The notes under the pieces: model-generated | The model's input: only the letters and a program-made list of their open reading frames with translations | What the model was told of the DNA's origin: nothing | Databases searched by the model: none | Position numbers and translations under genes: made by a program | Origin: Tragulus kanchil | Lineage: Eukaryota > Chordata > Mammalia > Artiodactyla > Tragulidae | Assembly (NCBI GenBank): GCA_022376925.1 | Contig: JAIOJX010000004.1 | Location: 620,001-684,000 of the forward strand | Length of the DNA: 64,000 bases | Reading direction: 5' to 3' | Shown: positions 13,098 through 25,516 of the stretch, piece by piece | Position numbering within the stretch: position 1 is the first letter of the stretch | Layout: every line of letters starts with the position of its first letter

Positions 13098-13934
13098 TCA
13101 AACCTCAGTAAATTCAAGAGAATTGAAATTATATCAGTCATCTTCTCTGATCACAATGCAATGAGACTAGAGATAAACTACAAGAGAAAAACGTCTAAAA
13201 CACAAACATATGGAGATTAAACAACACATACCTAAATAACAGATTACCAAACAAATTAAAAGAGAAATAAAAAAAAAATCCTAGAAGAAAATGACAATGA
13301 AAACAGGACAACACAAAACTTATGGTATACTGCAAAAGCAGTTGTAAGAGGGAAGTTTATAGCAATACGATCCTACCTCAATAAACAAGAAAAACACCAA
13401 AAAGACAACCTAACTGTACACTTAAAACAACTGGAAAAAGAACAAAAAAGAAAAAAAAAACTGGAAAAAAAATAACAAAAACACATTAAAGTTAGCAGCA
13501 GAAGAGAAATCATAAACATCAGAACAGAAATAAATGAAAAAAGAAATGAAAGAAACAATAGCAAAGATAAATAAAATGAAAAGCTGGTACTTCAAAAAGA
13601 TAAAATTGACAAACCACTAGCCAGACTAATCTAGAAAAAAAGAGAAGCAGCAGATCAACAAAATTAGAAATGTAAAAGGAGAGGTTACAATGGATAATAC
13701 AGAAACGCAAAGCATTATAACAGACTATTATTTATGCATGACTATATGGCAACAAACTGGAGAACCAGGAAGAAATGGACAGTTTCCTAGAGAATTTCAA
13801 TCTTCTGGAATAACGAAGAAATAGAAGAAATAGAAATTATGAACAGCCCAATCACAAACTCAGAAATCAAACCTATGATCAAAAATCTACCCAAAAATAA
13901 AAGCCCAGGGCCAGATGGCTTTACAGATGAATTC

Positions 13935-14489
13935 TGTGGGAGACGAGTCAGCAGAAGTCTTCCTAGCCTTGGCCAAGCCATGAGAAAGATGGTTTGAAAG
14001 GAGAAAAGAACAGTTAAAGATAAATATAACAGCGAGGATTGAGACAAAATATGGGCTCATTAGCTGGGGTCACGCTGGTCTGGAAGAACAGATAGGAGTG
14101 CTGCTATGGACTTAGGAACGCTGGGTCAGCACATGTTAGAATGCTGCATGTGCACACAAACCAGACTCCTTTGAACTTCTTACAGGTCTAGTTGACCCCC
14201 AGCTTCAACAATCCCTTTCCCTTAAAGAAATAACATAAACAAGATGTAGTCTCAAGAATAGTTGTTGACTGGGGACATTACTGAATCCCAGTCTGCATTG
14301 ATTGGAAACATTTTCTGGATGCTTAAGCTATCAATAAAAGAGGATTGAGTGAATGTATTAGGGCTCTCTATCTATAAGATCAGGAGTCCCCCATTCCCAT
14401 CCTTTCTGCTTATCTCTGTCTATGTGTGTGTTTCTTAATGTCTCACCACACCCACTATTCTCCCTACACCTGGCTGAAGTGCTATGGCA
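13935..14489 (+). mobile_element. Solo ERV LTR inside L1 ORF2
   Basis: 555 bases starting TGTGGGAGACGAG and ending TATGGCA, flanked by 5-base target repeats AATTC (13930-13934) and AACTC (14490-14494, one mismatch). The L1 sequence reads continuously when it is removed. CAATAAAAG at about 14331 fits an LTR poly(A) signal. The TG...CA ends and short target repeat point to an endogenous retrovirus, perhaps class II. No gag, pol or env is present. A partial second copy occupies 15217-15630 through tandem pair 4. Confidence 0.8.
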
Positions 14490-16354
14490 AACTCTATGAA
14501 ACATTTAAAGAAGAGCTATTGCCTATCCTAAAACCCTTTCAAAAAATTGTATAAGAAGGAACACTTACAAACACATTCTATGAGGCCACCATCACTCTGA
14601 TACTGAAATCAGGCAAAAACATCACAAAAAAATAACTTTATAGGCCATTATCACTGATGAATTTAGATGCAAAAATACTCAACAAAATTCTAGAACTCAA
14701 CAATACATCAAATATTCATACATCATCATAAAGTAGGGTTTATCCCAGGCATGCAAAGATCTTCAATATCTGCAAATCAATCAATTTGACACACCATGTC
14801 AACAAACTGATAGACAAAAATCACATGATAATCTCAATAGATGCAGAAAAAGCCTTTGACAAAAGTTAGCACCAATTTCTGATTTTAAAAATCTTCAAAA
14901 AATGGACATAGAAAGCATCTACTTCAACATAGTGAAAACCATATATGAGAAGCCCACAGAGAACATTATCCTCAATGGTGAAAAGAGCTGTTTTGTTTTA
15001 TTTTTTTTTGAAAACATAAACATAACTGACAAACCAAGCTCACTAAGAAAAAAAGAGAGAAGACCCAAATAAACAAAGTAAGAAATGGAAGAAGAGATAT
15101 TATGACTAAGAACACAGAAACAAAGAAAAGCCAATAAGGGAATACTATGAATAATTATATGCCAACAAATTTGACAGCCTGGAAGTAATAAACTCTCTAG
15201 ATACAACCCACCAAAAGCTGGTCTGGAAGAACAGATAGGAGCTGCTATGGACTTAGGGCTGGGTCAGCACATGTTAGAATGCTGCATGTGCACACAAACC
15301 AGACTCCTTTGAACTTCTTACAGGTCTAGTTGACCCCCAGCTTCAACAATCCCTTTCCCTTAAAGAAATAACATAAACAAGATGTAGTCTCAAGAATAGT
15401 TGTTGACTGGGGACATTACTGAATCCCAGTCTGCATTGATTGGAAACATTTTCTGGATGCTTAAGCTATCAATAAAAGAGGATTGAGTGAATGTATTAGG
15501 GCTCTCTATCTATAAGATCAGGAGTCCCCCATTCCCATCCTTTCTGCTTATCTCTGTCTATGTGTGTGTTTCTTAATGTCTCACCACACCCACTATTCTC
15601 CCTACACCTGGTTGAAGTGCTATGGCAAACTCTATGAAACATTTAAAGAAGAGCTATTGCCTATCCTAAAACCCTTTCAAAAAATTGTATAAGAAGGAAC
15701 ACTTACAAACACATTCTATGAGGCCACCATCACTCTGATACTGAAATCAGGCAAAAACATCACAAAAAAATAACTTTATAGGCCATTATCACTGATGAAT
15801 TTAGATGCAAAAATACTCAACAAAATTCTAGAACTCAACAATACATCAAATATTCATACATCATCATAAAGTAGGGTTTATCCCAGGCATGCAAAGATCT
15901 TCAATATCTGCAAATCAATCAATTTGACACACCATGTCAACAAACTGATAGACAAAAATCACATGATAATCTCAATAGATGCAGAAAAAGCCTTTGACAA
16001 AAGTTAGCACCAATTTCTGATTTTAAAAATCTTCAAAAAATGGACATAGAAAGCATCTACTTCAACATAGTGAAAACCATATATGAGAAGCCCACAGAGA
16101 ACATTATCCTCAATGGTGAAAAGAGCTGTTTTGTTTTATTTTTTTTTGAAAACATAAACATAACTGACAAACCAAGCTCACTAAGAAAAAAAGAGAGAAG
16201 ACCCAAATAAACAAAGTAAGAAATGGAAGAAGAGATATTATGACTAAGAACACAGAAACAAAGAAAAGCCAATAAGGGAATACTATGAATAATTATATGC
16301 CAACAAATTTGACAGCCTGGAAGTAATAAACTCTCTAGATACAACCCACCAAAA
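14074..16354 (+). repeat. Tandem pair 4: 14074-15216 and 15217-16354
   Basis: Direct copies; offset 1143 shrinking to 1138 through two small deletions at the start of copy 2 (near 15240 and 15260), plus a C/T difference (CTGG/TTGA context, near 14474/15612). Begins inside the solo LTR. Confidence 0.95.
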
Positions 16355-18430
16355 CTGAATCAAGAGGAAGTAGATAACCTGAACAGGCCAAATGCTAGAT
16401 GCAAAATAAACTTTGTAAAATGAAACAAAACAAAAACTCCCTCAAAAGTCCAATTCTGATGGAATTCACTGGAAAATTCTACCAAAAATATAAAGAATAA
16501 CTTTTACCAGTCTTTCTCAAACTCTACCAAAAGATCAGGAGGGAACACTCGCAAAGACATTCTATGAAGTCAGCATTGCCCTGATACCAAAACCAGACAA
16601 AGACACTTCCAAGAAAGAAAATTATAGGCCAATATCTTTGATTAACATAGATGCAAAATTCTCAACAAAATATTAGCAAAGTTAATCCAACAACACACTA
16701 AAACAGTTATACACTATAACCAAATTGGATTCAACCCAGAGTTACAAAGATGGTTCAATATTCACAAATCAGTCAGTGTGATATGTCACATTGGCAAAAG
16801 ACAAAAATCACATGATCATATCTATATATATAAGAAACAGCATTTGATAAACTTCAATATACATTTGTGATTAAATACTCTTACCAAAGTGGGCACAGAG
16901 GAAATGTCTCAATATAATAAAAAATATTTATAATGAACCCACAACCAATATAATACTCAACAGAGAAAAGCTGAAGCCTTCCTGCTAAAATCTGGAAAAA
17001 CGAGGATGTTCATTCTAACCTCTCTTGTTCAATATGGTATTGGTAGTCTCAGTCACAGCATTCAGACAACAAAGGGAAATAAACAGTATTCAAATTGGTA
17101 AGGAAGTGGTAAGATTATCACTATATGTAGATAACATGATATTATATATAGAAAATCCTGACGACTCCACATAAAAAGATACTAGAACTGATAAACAAAC
17201 TCAGCAAGGTAAAAGGAAACAAGATTAAAATAAGAAACTTGTTATATTTCTTTATACTAGCAATGAAATTATCCTCAATGGTGAAAAGAGCTGTTTTGTT
17301 TTATTTTTTGAAAACATAAACATAACTGACAAACCAAGCTCACTAAGAAAAAAAGAGAGAAGACCCAAATAAACAAAGTAAGAAATGGAAGAAGAGATAT
17401 TATGACTAAGAACACAGAAACAAAGAAAAGCCAATAAGGGAATACTATGAATAATTATATGCCAACAAATTTGACAGCCTGGAAGTAATAAACTCTCTAG
17501 ATACAACCCACCAAAACTGAATCAAGAGGAAGTAGATAACCTGAACAGGCCAAATGCTAGATGCAAAATAAACTTTGTAAAATGAAACAAAACAAAAACT
17601 CCCTCAAAAGTCCAATTCTGATGGAATTCACTGGAAAATTCTACCAAAAATATAAAGAATAACTTTTACCAGTCTTTCTCAAACTCTACCAAAAGATCAG
17701 GAGGGAACACTCGCAAAGACATTCTATGAAGTCAGCATTGCCCTGATACCAAAACCAGACAAAGACACTTCCAAGAAAGAAAATTATAGGCCAATATCTT
17801 TGATTAACATAGATGCAAAATTCTCAACAAAATATTAGCAAAGTTAATCCAACAACACACTAAAACAGTTATACACTATAACCAAATTGGATTCAACCCA
17901 GAGTTACAAAGATGGTTCAATATTCACAAATCAGTCAGTGTGATATGTCACATTGGCAAAAGACAAAAATCACATGATCATATCAATATATATAAGAAAC
18001 AGCATTTGATAAACTTCAATATACATTTGTGATTAAATACTCTTACCAAAGTGGGCACAGAGGAAATGTCTCAATATAATAAAAAATATTTATAATGAAC
18101 CCACAACCAATATAATACTCAACAGAGAAAAGCTGAAGCCTTCCTGCTAAAATCTGGAAAAACGAGGATGTTCATTCTAACCTCTCTTGTTCAATATGGT
18201 ATTGGTAGTCTCAGTCACAGCATTCAGACAACAAAGGGAAATAAACAGTATTCAAATTGGTAAGGAAGTGGTAAGATTATCACTATATGTAGATAACATG
18301 ATATTATATATAGAAAATCCTGACGACTCCACATAAAAAGATACTAGAACTGATAAACAAACTCAGCAAGGTAAAAGGAAACAAGATTAAAATAAGAAAC
18401 TTGTTATATTTCTTTATACTAGCAATGAAA
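16103..18430 (+). repeat. Tandem pair 5: 16103-17267 and 17268-18430
   Basis: Direct copies, offset 1165 to 1162, with a T-run difference near 16140/17302 and one T/A substitution near 16821/17983. It overlaps pair 4, so 16103-16354 is present three times. Confidence 0.95.
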
Positions 18431-20278
18431 TATCAAAAAAGGAATGTCAAAATATCCTTTACAATCATATAAAAATAATAAAATACTTAGGAATAAACCT
18501 CACCAAGAAAAAGAAAAATCAGTATATAAATTCTCAAATTATAAAACATTAATTTACTGAAGATGATTCAAAGAAATGGAAAGATATTCCATGCCCTTGG
18601 AATCAAAGAATTAATATTATAAAAAAGTCATACTACCAGAAGTAATCAACAGATTTAATGTGCTACCTATAAAATTACCCACGAGTTTTCATAAAAATGG
18701 AACAAATAATGTTAAAATTTATGTGCAACCACAAAAGACTCTGAATTTCCAGAGCAATCCTGAGGAAAAACAACAAAGAAGGAAGCATAACACCCTCCAG
18801 ACTTTAGACAATATTGCAAAGCTACAGTAATCAAAAGACTGTTGTTGTTTACTCTCTAAGTCATCTCCAACTCTTTTGAGACCCCATGGAATATAGCTCT
18901 CCAGACTCCTCTGTTCATGGGATTTTCCAGGCAGGAATACTAGAGTGGGCTGCCATTTCCTTCTCCAAATCAAAATGGTGTGGTATTATACAAGAATAGA
19001 CATATGGATCAGTGGGACAGAATAGGGAGTCTAGAAATAAATTCACACACCTATGGACAATCTTTCACAAAGGAAGTAAGAATATACGCTGAGGGAAAGA
19101 CAGTCTCAGTCACTTCAACAAGTAGAAAAGTTGGACAGCCACAATGTAAATCGATGCAGTTAGTACACACTCTCCAATACTCTAAATCAGAGAAAAAAAA
19201 AAGCCCACAACCAATATAATACTCAACAGAGAAAAGCTGAAGCCTTCCTGCTAAAATCTGGAAAAACGAGGATGTTCATTCTAACCTCTCTTGTTCAATA
19301 TGGTATTGGTAGTCTCAGTCACAGCATTCAGACAACAAAGGGAAATAAACAGTATTCAAATTGGTAAGGAAGTGGTAAGATTATCACTATATGTAGATAA
19401 CATGATATTATATATAGAAAATCCTGACGACTCCACATAAAAAGATACTAGAACTGATAAACAAACTCAGCAAGGTAAAAGGAAACAAGATTAAAATAAG
19501 AAACTTGTTATATTTCTTTATACTAGCAATGAAATATCAAAAAAGGAATGTCAAAATATCCTTTACAATCATATAAAAATAATAAAATACTTAGGAATAA
19601 ACCTCACCAAGAAAAGAAAAATCAGTATATAAATTCTCAAATTATAAAACATTAATTTACTGAAGATGATTCAAAGAAATGGAAAGATATTCCATGCCCT
19701 TGGAATCAAAGAATTAATATTATAAAAAAGTCATACTACCAGAAGTAATCAACAGATTTAATGTGCTACCTATAAAATTACCCACGAGTTTTCATAAAAA
19801 TGGAACAAATAATGTTAAAATTTATGTGCAACCACAAAAGACTCTGAATTTCCAGAGCAATCCTGAGGAAAAACAACAAAGAAGGAAGCATAACACCCTC
19901 CAGACTTTAGACAATATTGCAAAGCTACAGTAATCAAAAGACTGTTGTTGTTTACTCTCTAAGTCATCTCCAACTCTTTTGAGACCCCATGGAATATAGC
20001 TCTCCAGACTCCTCTGTTCATGGGATTTTCCAGGCAGGAATACTAGAGTGGGCTGCCATTTCCTTCTCCAAATCAAAATGGTGTGGTATTATACAAGAAT
20101 AGACATATGGATCAGTGGGACAGAATAGGGAGTCTAGAAATAAATTCACACACCTATGGACAATCTTTCACAAAGGAAGTAAGAATATACGCTGAGGGAA
20201 AGACAGTCTCAGTCACTTCAACAAGTAGAAAAGTTGGACAGCCACAATGTAAATCGATGCAGTTAGTACACACTCTCC
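18100..20278 (+). repeat. Tandem pair 6: 18100-19175 and 19204-20278
   Basis: Direct copies, offset about 1104, with 28 filler bases at 19176-19203 ending in an A-run. It overlaps pair 5, so part of this L1 is present three times (about 16937, 18100 and 19204). Confidence 0.95.
18837..18967 (-). mobile_element. BovA-type SINE unit
   Basis: Reverse-strand BovB-derived SINE tail (GGAAATGGCAGCCCACTCTAGTATTCCTGCCTGG when reversed, first bases only implied) flanked by perfect 8-base repeats AATCAAAA at 18829-18836 and 18968-18975 within L1. No tRNA-like head is visible. The copy at 19940-20070 arises from tandem pair 6. Confidence 0.85.
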
Positions 20279-21022
20279 CATTATACACAAAAACAAACTC
20301 AAAATTGCTTAAAATGTTAAATATAAATCTCTTTCAGGAATTCTTTTGAGGTGAAACAGGCATACAGAAAAAAACACAAAAAAGTCTCTGGCATAAGTCA
20401 TATTAATGTTTTTCAGTCAGTGTCCCAATGCAAAAGAAATGAAACCAAAAATAAACAAATGGACCTAATCACACTTAAAAGTGTTTACACAGCAAACAAA
20501 ACAATAAACAAAACAAAAAGACTAACTATGGACTGGGAAAAAATATTTGCAAATGATGTGCCTGACAAGAGCTAAATTTCCAAAGTACATAAAGAGCTCA
20601 CAAAACTCAAAAACAAAACAAGGAAATAAACAAACAAGCAAACAAAAAAAAAATTAAAAAGGGGGACAGGAGACCGAAAAAAAGATACATATTTTCCAAA
20701 GAAATACAGAAGGCAATAGGCACGTGAAAAGATGCTCATCATCAGTAATTATTAAAGTGTAAATCAAAACTACAGTGAGATACCACTTCACACTGAAGAG
20801 AATGGCCATAATTGAAAAGTCCACAAGTAATAAATGTTAGAGACAGTGTGAAGAAAAAGGAATCTTCCTAAACTGTTTCTGGTAATGTACATTGGTACAG
20901 CCACTGTGGAAAACAATAGAGAGGATTCTCAATAAGCACATGAAAATACAGTTATCATATGATCCATATATCCCATTTTTAGGCATATACCCAGACAAAA
21001 CGGTAATTCAAAAAGACACAGG

Positions 21023-23260
21023 ACTTTCCCTCTAAGATCAGGAACAAGACAAGGGTGTCCACTTTCACCACTACTATTGAACATTGTTCTGGAAGTGCTA
21101 GCAATGGCAATAAGAGAAGAGAAAGAAATCAAAGGAATCCAGATTGGAAAGGAAGAAGTCAAACTCTCTCTTTTTGCAGATGACATGATAGGATACATAG
21201 AAAATCCCAAAGACACTATTATGAAGCTACTAGAGCTAATCAACAAATTCAGCAAAGTCACAGGATGCAAAGTCAACACACAGAAATCACTGGCATTCCT
21301 ATACACAAACAATGAAAAATCAGAAAACGAAATCAAAGAGGCAATCCCCTTCACCATTGCAACCGAAAGAATCAAATACCTAGGAATAAACCTACCCAAA
21401 GAAACAAAAGAACTGTACACAGAAAATTACAAGACACTCATGAAAGAAATTAAAGAAGACTTAAACAGATGGAGAGATATTCCATGTTCATGGATCGGAA
21501 GAATCAATATTGTGAAAATCACCGTACTACCAAATATCATCTACAGATTCAATGCAATACCTATTCAACTACCATTGACATTTTTCGCAGAACTAGAGCA
21601 AAGAACCACACAGTTCATATGGAAACACAAAAGACCTCGAATAGCCAAAGCAATCCTGAGAAAGAAAAACAGAGCTGGAGGAATCAGCCTCCCTAACTTC
21701 AGACTCTACTACAAAGCAACAAAGCAACAGTCATCAAGACAGTATGGTACTGGCACAAAAACAGGACTATAGACCAATAGAACAAGATTGAGAACCCAGA
21801 GATAAACCCACGCACCTGTGGGAACCTTAATTTTGACAAAGGAGATGAAAGTATAAAATGGGACAAAGACAGCCTCTTCAACAAGTGGTGCTGGGAAAAG
21901 TGGACAGCTATATGCAAAAAAATGAAGCTGGAACATTCCCTGACACCATACACTAAGATCAACTCAAAATGGATTCAAGACCTAAATGTAAGGCCAGAAA
22001 CCATCAAATTCTTAGAGGAGAATATAGGCAAAACCCTCAAGGACATCAATCAAAGCAAGATCTTCTCTGACCCAACTACTAAAATAGTGGAACTGAAAAG
22101 AAAAAAGAACATGTGGAAGCTCATGAAACATAAAAGCTTTTGTACAGCCAAAGAAATTACAGAAAAGCTGAACTGACAGCCCACAGAGTGGGAGAAAATC
22201 ATAGCAAGTGAAATAACAGACAAAGAATTAATCTCCCAAATCTACAAGCAACTCAGACAACTCAGCACAGGAAAAACGAAAAACCCAATCAAAAAATGGG
22301 AAAAAGATCTAAAGAGACGCCTCTCCAAAGAGGACATACAGATGGCCCAAAAGCACATGAAATGATGCTCAACCTCTCTTATTATTAGAGAAATGCAAAT
22401 CAAAACTACAATGAGATATCACCTCACACCCGTCAGAATGGCCATCTTCAAAAAATCTGCAGACAATATATACTGGAGAGGGTGCGGATGAAAGGGAACC
22501 CTCTTGCATTGCTGATGGGAGTGTCAATTGATACAGCCTCTATGGAAGACAGTATGGAGATTTCTTAAAAAACTAAAAATAGAATCACCCTATGACCCAG
22601 CAATCCCACTCTTAGGCTTATATCCTGATGAAATCAAAACTTAGAGCAGTACCTGTACCCTAATGTCTATTGCAGCTCTCTATACAATAGCCAGAACATG
22701 GAAGTAACATAGATGTCCATCGACGAATGAATGGATACAGAAGCTCTGGTACATATATACAATGGAATACTACTCAGCTATTAAAAGAAATGCAGAAGAC
22801 TCAGTCCTAATGAGGTGGTTAGCTCTAGAACCTATCACAAAAAGTGAAGTAAGTCAAAAAGAGAAAGACAAGCACAGTATACTAACTCATGTATATGGTA
22901 TCTAGTAATATGGTCATGATAAGACACACAGTGAACTCATGGAAAAACAGAGAACAGACATAAGGACATTGTGGAGACCGAACAGTGAGAGGGAGGCATA
23001 GAGGAAGTAACATCGAAACCTATACTGGCACGTGTGGAAAGGCTAGCTATGGCCAAATATATGGCCATATAGCTATGTGCTAAGGGAATAGGAGTACCTA
23101 CAATCACTTGGGGCGATAGTCTGGAGGAGTGGGAGGGGGGGACTGGGTTGGGGGAGGGTCCAGGGATATGCATATGAATGATCTTGGAACATACATGTTG
23201 GTGAACAACAAAACTCTGTAAAATCTTCAAAACAAATAATAATAATAATAAAAATCTCAA
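21023..23260 (+). mobile_element. Younger 5'-truncated L1 (RT to 3' end)
   Basis: Begins abruptly in RT ([16 protein letters not shown] region) inside the older L1 and runs through the C-terminal region and G-rich 3'UTR to an (AAT)n/A-rich tail near 23260. Least decayed L1 in the window: one 231-codon open frame, and few stops downstream. No clear target-site repeat found. Confidence 0.88.
21077..21772 (+). pseudogene. L1 ORF2 reverse transcriptase fragment with intact FADD
   Basis: 231 codons of the RT palm and thumb and early C-terminal region. The catalytic LFADD is at residues 32-36 (21170-21184). The frame is lost near 21720 by a short CAAAG-type duplication (AAAGCAACAAAGCAACAG). 5' truncation removes endonuclease and most of RT, so it cannot be active. 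Confidence 0.85.
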
Positions 23261-23261
23261 T

Positions 23262-25516
23262 AAACATAAGAGAAAGTAGAAAAATATTCTACATATAAAT
23301 AGTGTGGAAAGACCAATTAGGCAGAGAGCAGTGCTGATCCAGTATCAGAGAGGCCACATCCTGCTAACCCCTAGCACTGGTGTGAATGAGGTAAAGCCTA
23401 CAGTAGGAGGTCAGCTCTGATTAGTCGCCAAAGAATCCACTAAAACAACTCCTTGCCAAAATATTTGGTGACAACCTCAAGTAGAATTCAGAATTTTTTT
23501 TAATTGAGACAAAATGTTTCTTAAACTTCTTTATTTAAAGAATGTGAGAGATACTGCATTGAAAAGTTGTTTAAAGATCATAAATACTGGAAAGTTGAGA
23601 ATTTGGAAAAATAAACATCAACAACAACAACAAAAAGTCTCCTTTCAGCTTCTTGTAACATTTTTGTCAGAAAATAAAGATTACTCAGGAGTCTAGTGGA
23701 ATATGATTCTGATGTTTGAAAAGGAAACTAGGAGATAAAATTAAGACAGAAGCTATGCCAGTTTACAGAATGACTGCTAAGCTAAAGCTCTTATCTCTAT
23801 TGGCTAAGCTTTGTAAGCAATGGGGAGGCACACCCATGTTCAGTTTCACTCGAGTACTCCTCTGGACCAGAGCTGACAGACATGGCAGAGATTTGTGTAG
23901 CAGAAATAATGGTATTATTGAACTTAAAAATTTTGCAGAGGCTTTTCTCTAGAGTTTAGTTCAAACCTAACAATGGCTTATTCAAATTAAATCACTTTAC
24001 CTGTGAAAAACTGCTTCATCATGAATTTAGAAGACTGGCAAACTTTCTCCCCACGTAGAGTATGTTAGCACACTTTTAAGAGGCTTCCTCTAATGGTTAT
24101 AATTAAACTTCAAAGGGAACAGGCAAAGTCAGACACTGAGTGGGGCTGAAACTAGTTCCTTTTGCCCATTGCTAGCAAGATGCCATTTACCCTAGCTTGC
24201 TTTCCATCACATTTTCCAGACGGTGAATAAATGTTCCAATTTAGGATGGTAGGACACTCAGTAATCCAGCAAGAATTTTTATTGCTATACAGTTCAGAGC
24301 TAGGTGAATCACCCTGGCCCACTGAACACTCTATAAGCAGCATGACACTCCAGGAAGTTTTGGGTGCTGGCCTATTTTTAGGCTCCTTTTCAACTATCCT
24401 TACCAGATAGCCTATATTTCCATGTGCTGAATTAATTGGTGCTCATACAGTCGATAGTTTTCACACATTCATATCTGTTCTCATAGATTTCAGCTTGCTT
24501 TTATATATTCCTGTGTGCCCTGTTCTACTCTTTCAGCATCCTGTCTTTGCTACAGAACTTTCATTTATCCTTTATGATTCACAGCTGTGCAAGTATATTT
24601 TTTGAAGACTTCAAGGACGACACTATCACTAGAAAAGATGTATAAGATGATATTAGAAAAATTATTATTTTAATTGGATCTTTCTGCATTCACAACACTT
24701 TGAAAAATATATTTCCAGGAACATTATCATATTTAAATTGCATCATCTATATTTGGCTGGCGAAATTGTGAGCTCCTTGAGTATTAAGACAACACAGACG
24801 TGCTAAATTCAAGACCTGCAAATTGTTATGGAAAGCTAAAGGAAGCAAGGCCAAATTAATCTATAGAAACCATTCAAAAACCTCAAAGAATGATACTGGA
24901 AATCAGGAGGCAGTTTACATAAGGTGACAAAAACATTAATAAAAAAATAAATATGAAAACAGTTTTCATTTTTTCATTCAAAAAATATCAAGAAGAGACT
25001 TTAGAAAAGTAAGATAAATGCTTGTCTTGGCCTCCATATCATTTTACTCTTACATTGTGGACAAAGCTATCAAACAATAAATAATCAGTTAAAAGTGGAA
25101 AAGCAATTCAGTACCAACCACTTTGCAACGAATTTCTAGAAGTTCTAAAAAAAAAAAAAAAAAGAAAAGAACGATAAATTCTATTCTCTAGGAATAGAAT
25201 TCAGCCTTATTATCTTGAACTGATTTATTGATAAATTTGATGAAATCACTGAAGGTGAGATTTATGTCAGAAGTTAAGCAGAACTCTACACATTGGGAGT
25301 GAGGACTGGCCAAAATGAACAAGAGGGAAAGCTCTCTATGTAAGTCAAGACAACGAACCCCCAAGGGAGAGGATGGCAGAGATATGACTCTGTATTTAAA
25401 ACATGTGTTCTCCTTTAAGCTCATTACAGAATTAACAACTGTGACAGTATGCTATTCCTTCTAGTTATGTTAATTCACCCATTATCACCTTTTTGTTAAG
25501 CTATTCAAAGAGTCAT
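23262..25516. other. Unique intergenic sequence
   Basis: About 2.25 kb with no repeat family or exon I can recognise. AT-rich; an A-run at 25148-25163. Open frames on both strands are short and lack known motifs. Confidence 0.6.

Larger units (their letters stand above)
11481..13814 (+). repeat. Tandem pair 3: 11481-12647 and 12648-13814
   Basis: Direct copies, offset 1167, one clear substitution (C/T near 11770/12940). Covers the endonuclease part of an L1 ORF2. The element reads collinearly only if one copy is removed. Confidence 0.95.
10000..14990 (+). mobile_element. L1 with 5'UTR, ORF1 and ORF2 part, LTR-interrupted
   Basis: GC-richer 5'UTR (about 10030-10370), ORF1 (about 10380-11270; EITVEEQ, IIGIPEEEE, then a CTD with RREC and TDREIKSFTDKQ), and ORF2 endonuclease in the frame 11598-11930 (VGDFNT, SRIDHIFGH). 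RT begins near 13890 ([12 protein letters not shown]) and is cut at 13934 by a solo LTR, resuming at 14495-14990. Pair 3 doubles 11481-12647. The 3' half is missing: an older L1 abuts at about 14990. Confidence 0.88.
14990..21022 (+). mobile_element. Older L1 ORF2, multiply duplicated
   Basis: L1 ORF2 sequence of a more diverged family: linker (YNPPKLNQEEVDNLNRP near 16340), RT ([17 protein letters not shown] near 17115) and C-terminal region (TVWYWY-like, QWDRIGSLEINSHTYGQ near 18985; PLWKTI-like near 20900). It carries many stops. Tandem pairs 4, 5 and 6 make parts double or triple, and a BovA unit is inserted at 18837. It is cut at about 21022 by a younger L1. Confidence 0.82.

Noticed and set aside
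13935..14489. Endogenous retrovirus coding region next to the LTR
   Set aside because: L1 sequence resumes directly on both sides; no gag, pol or env translation is present.
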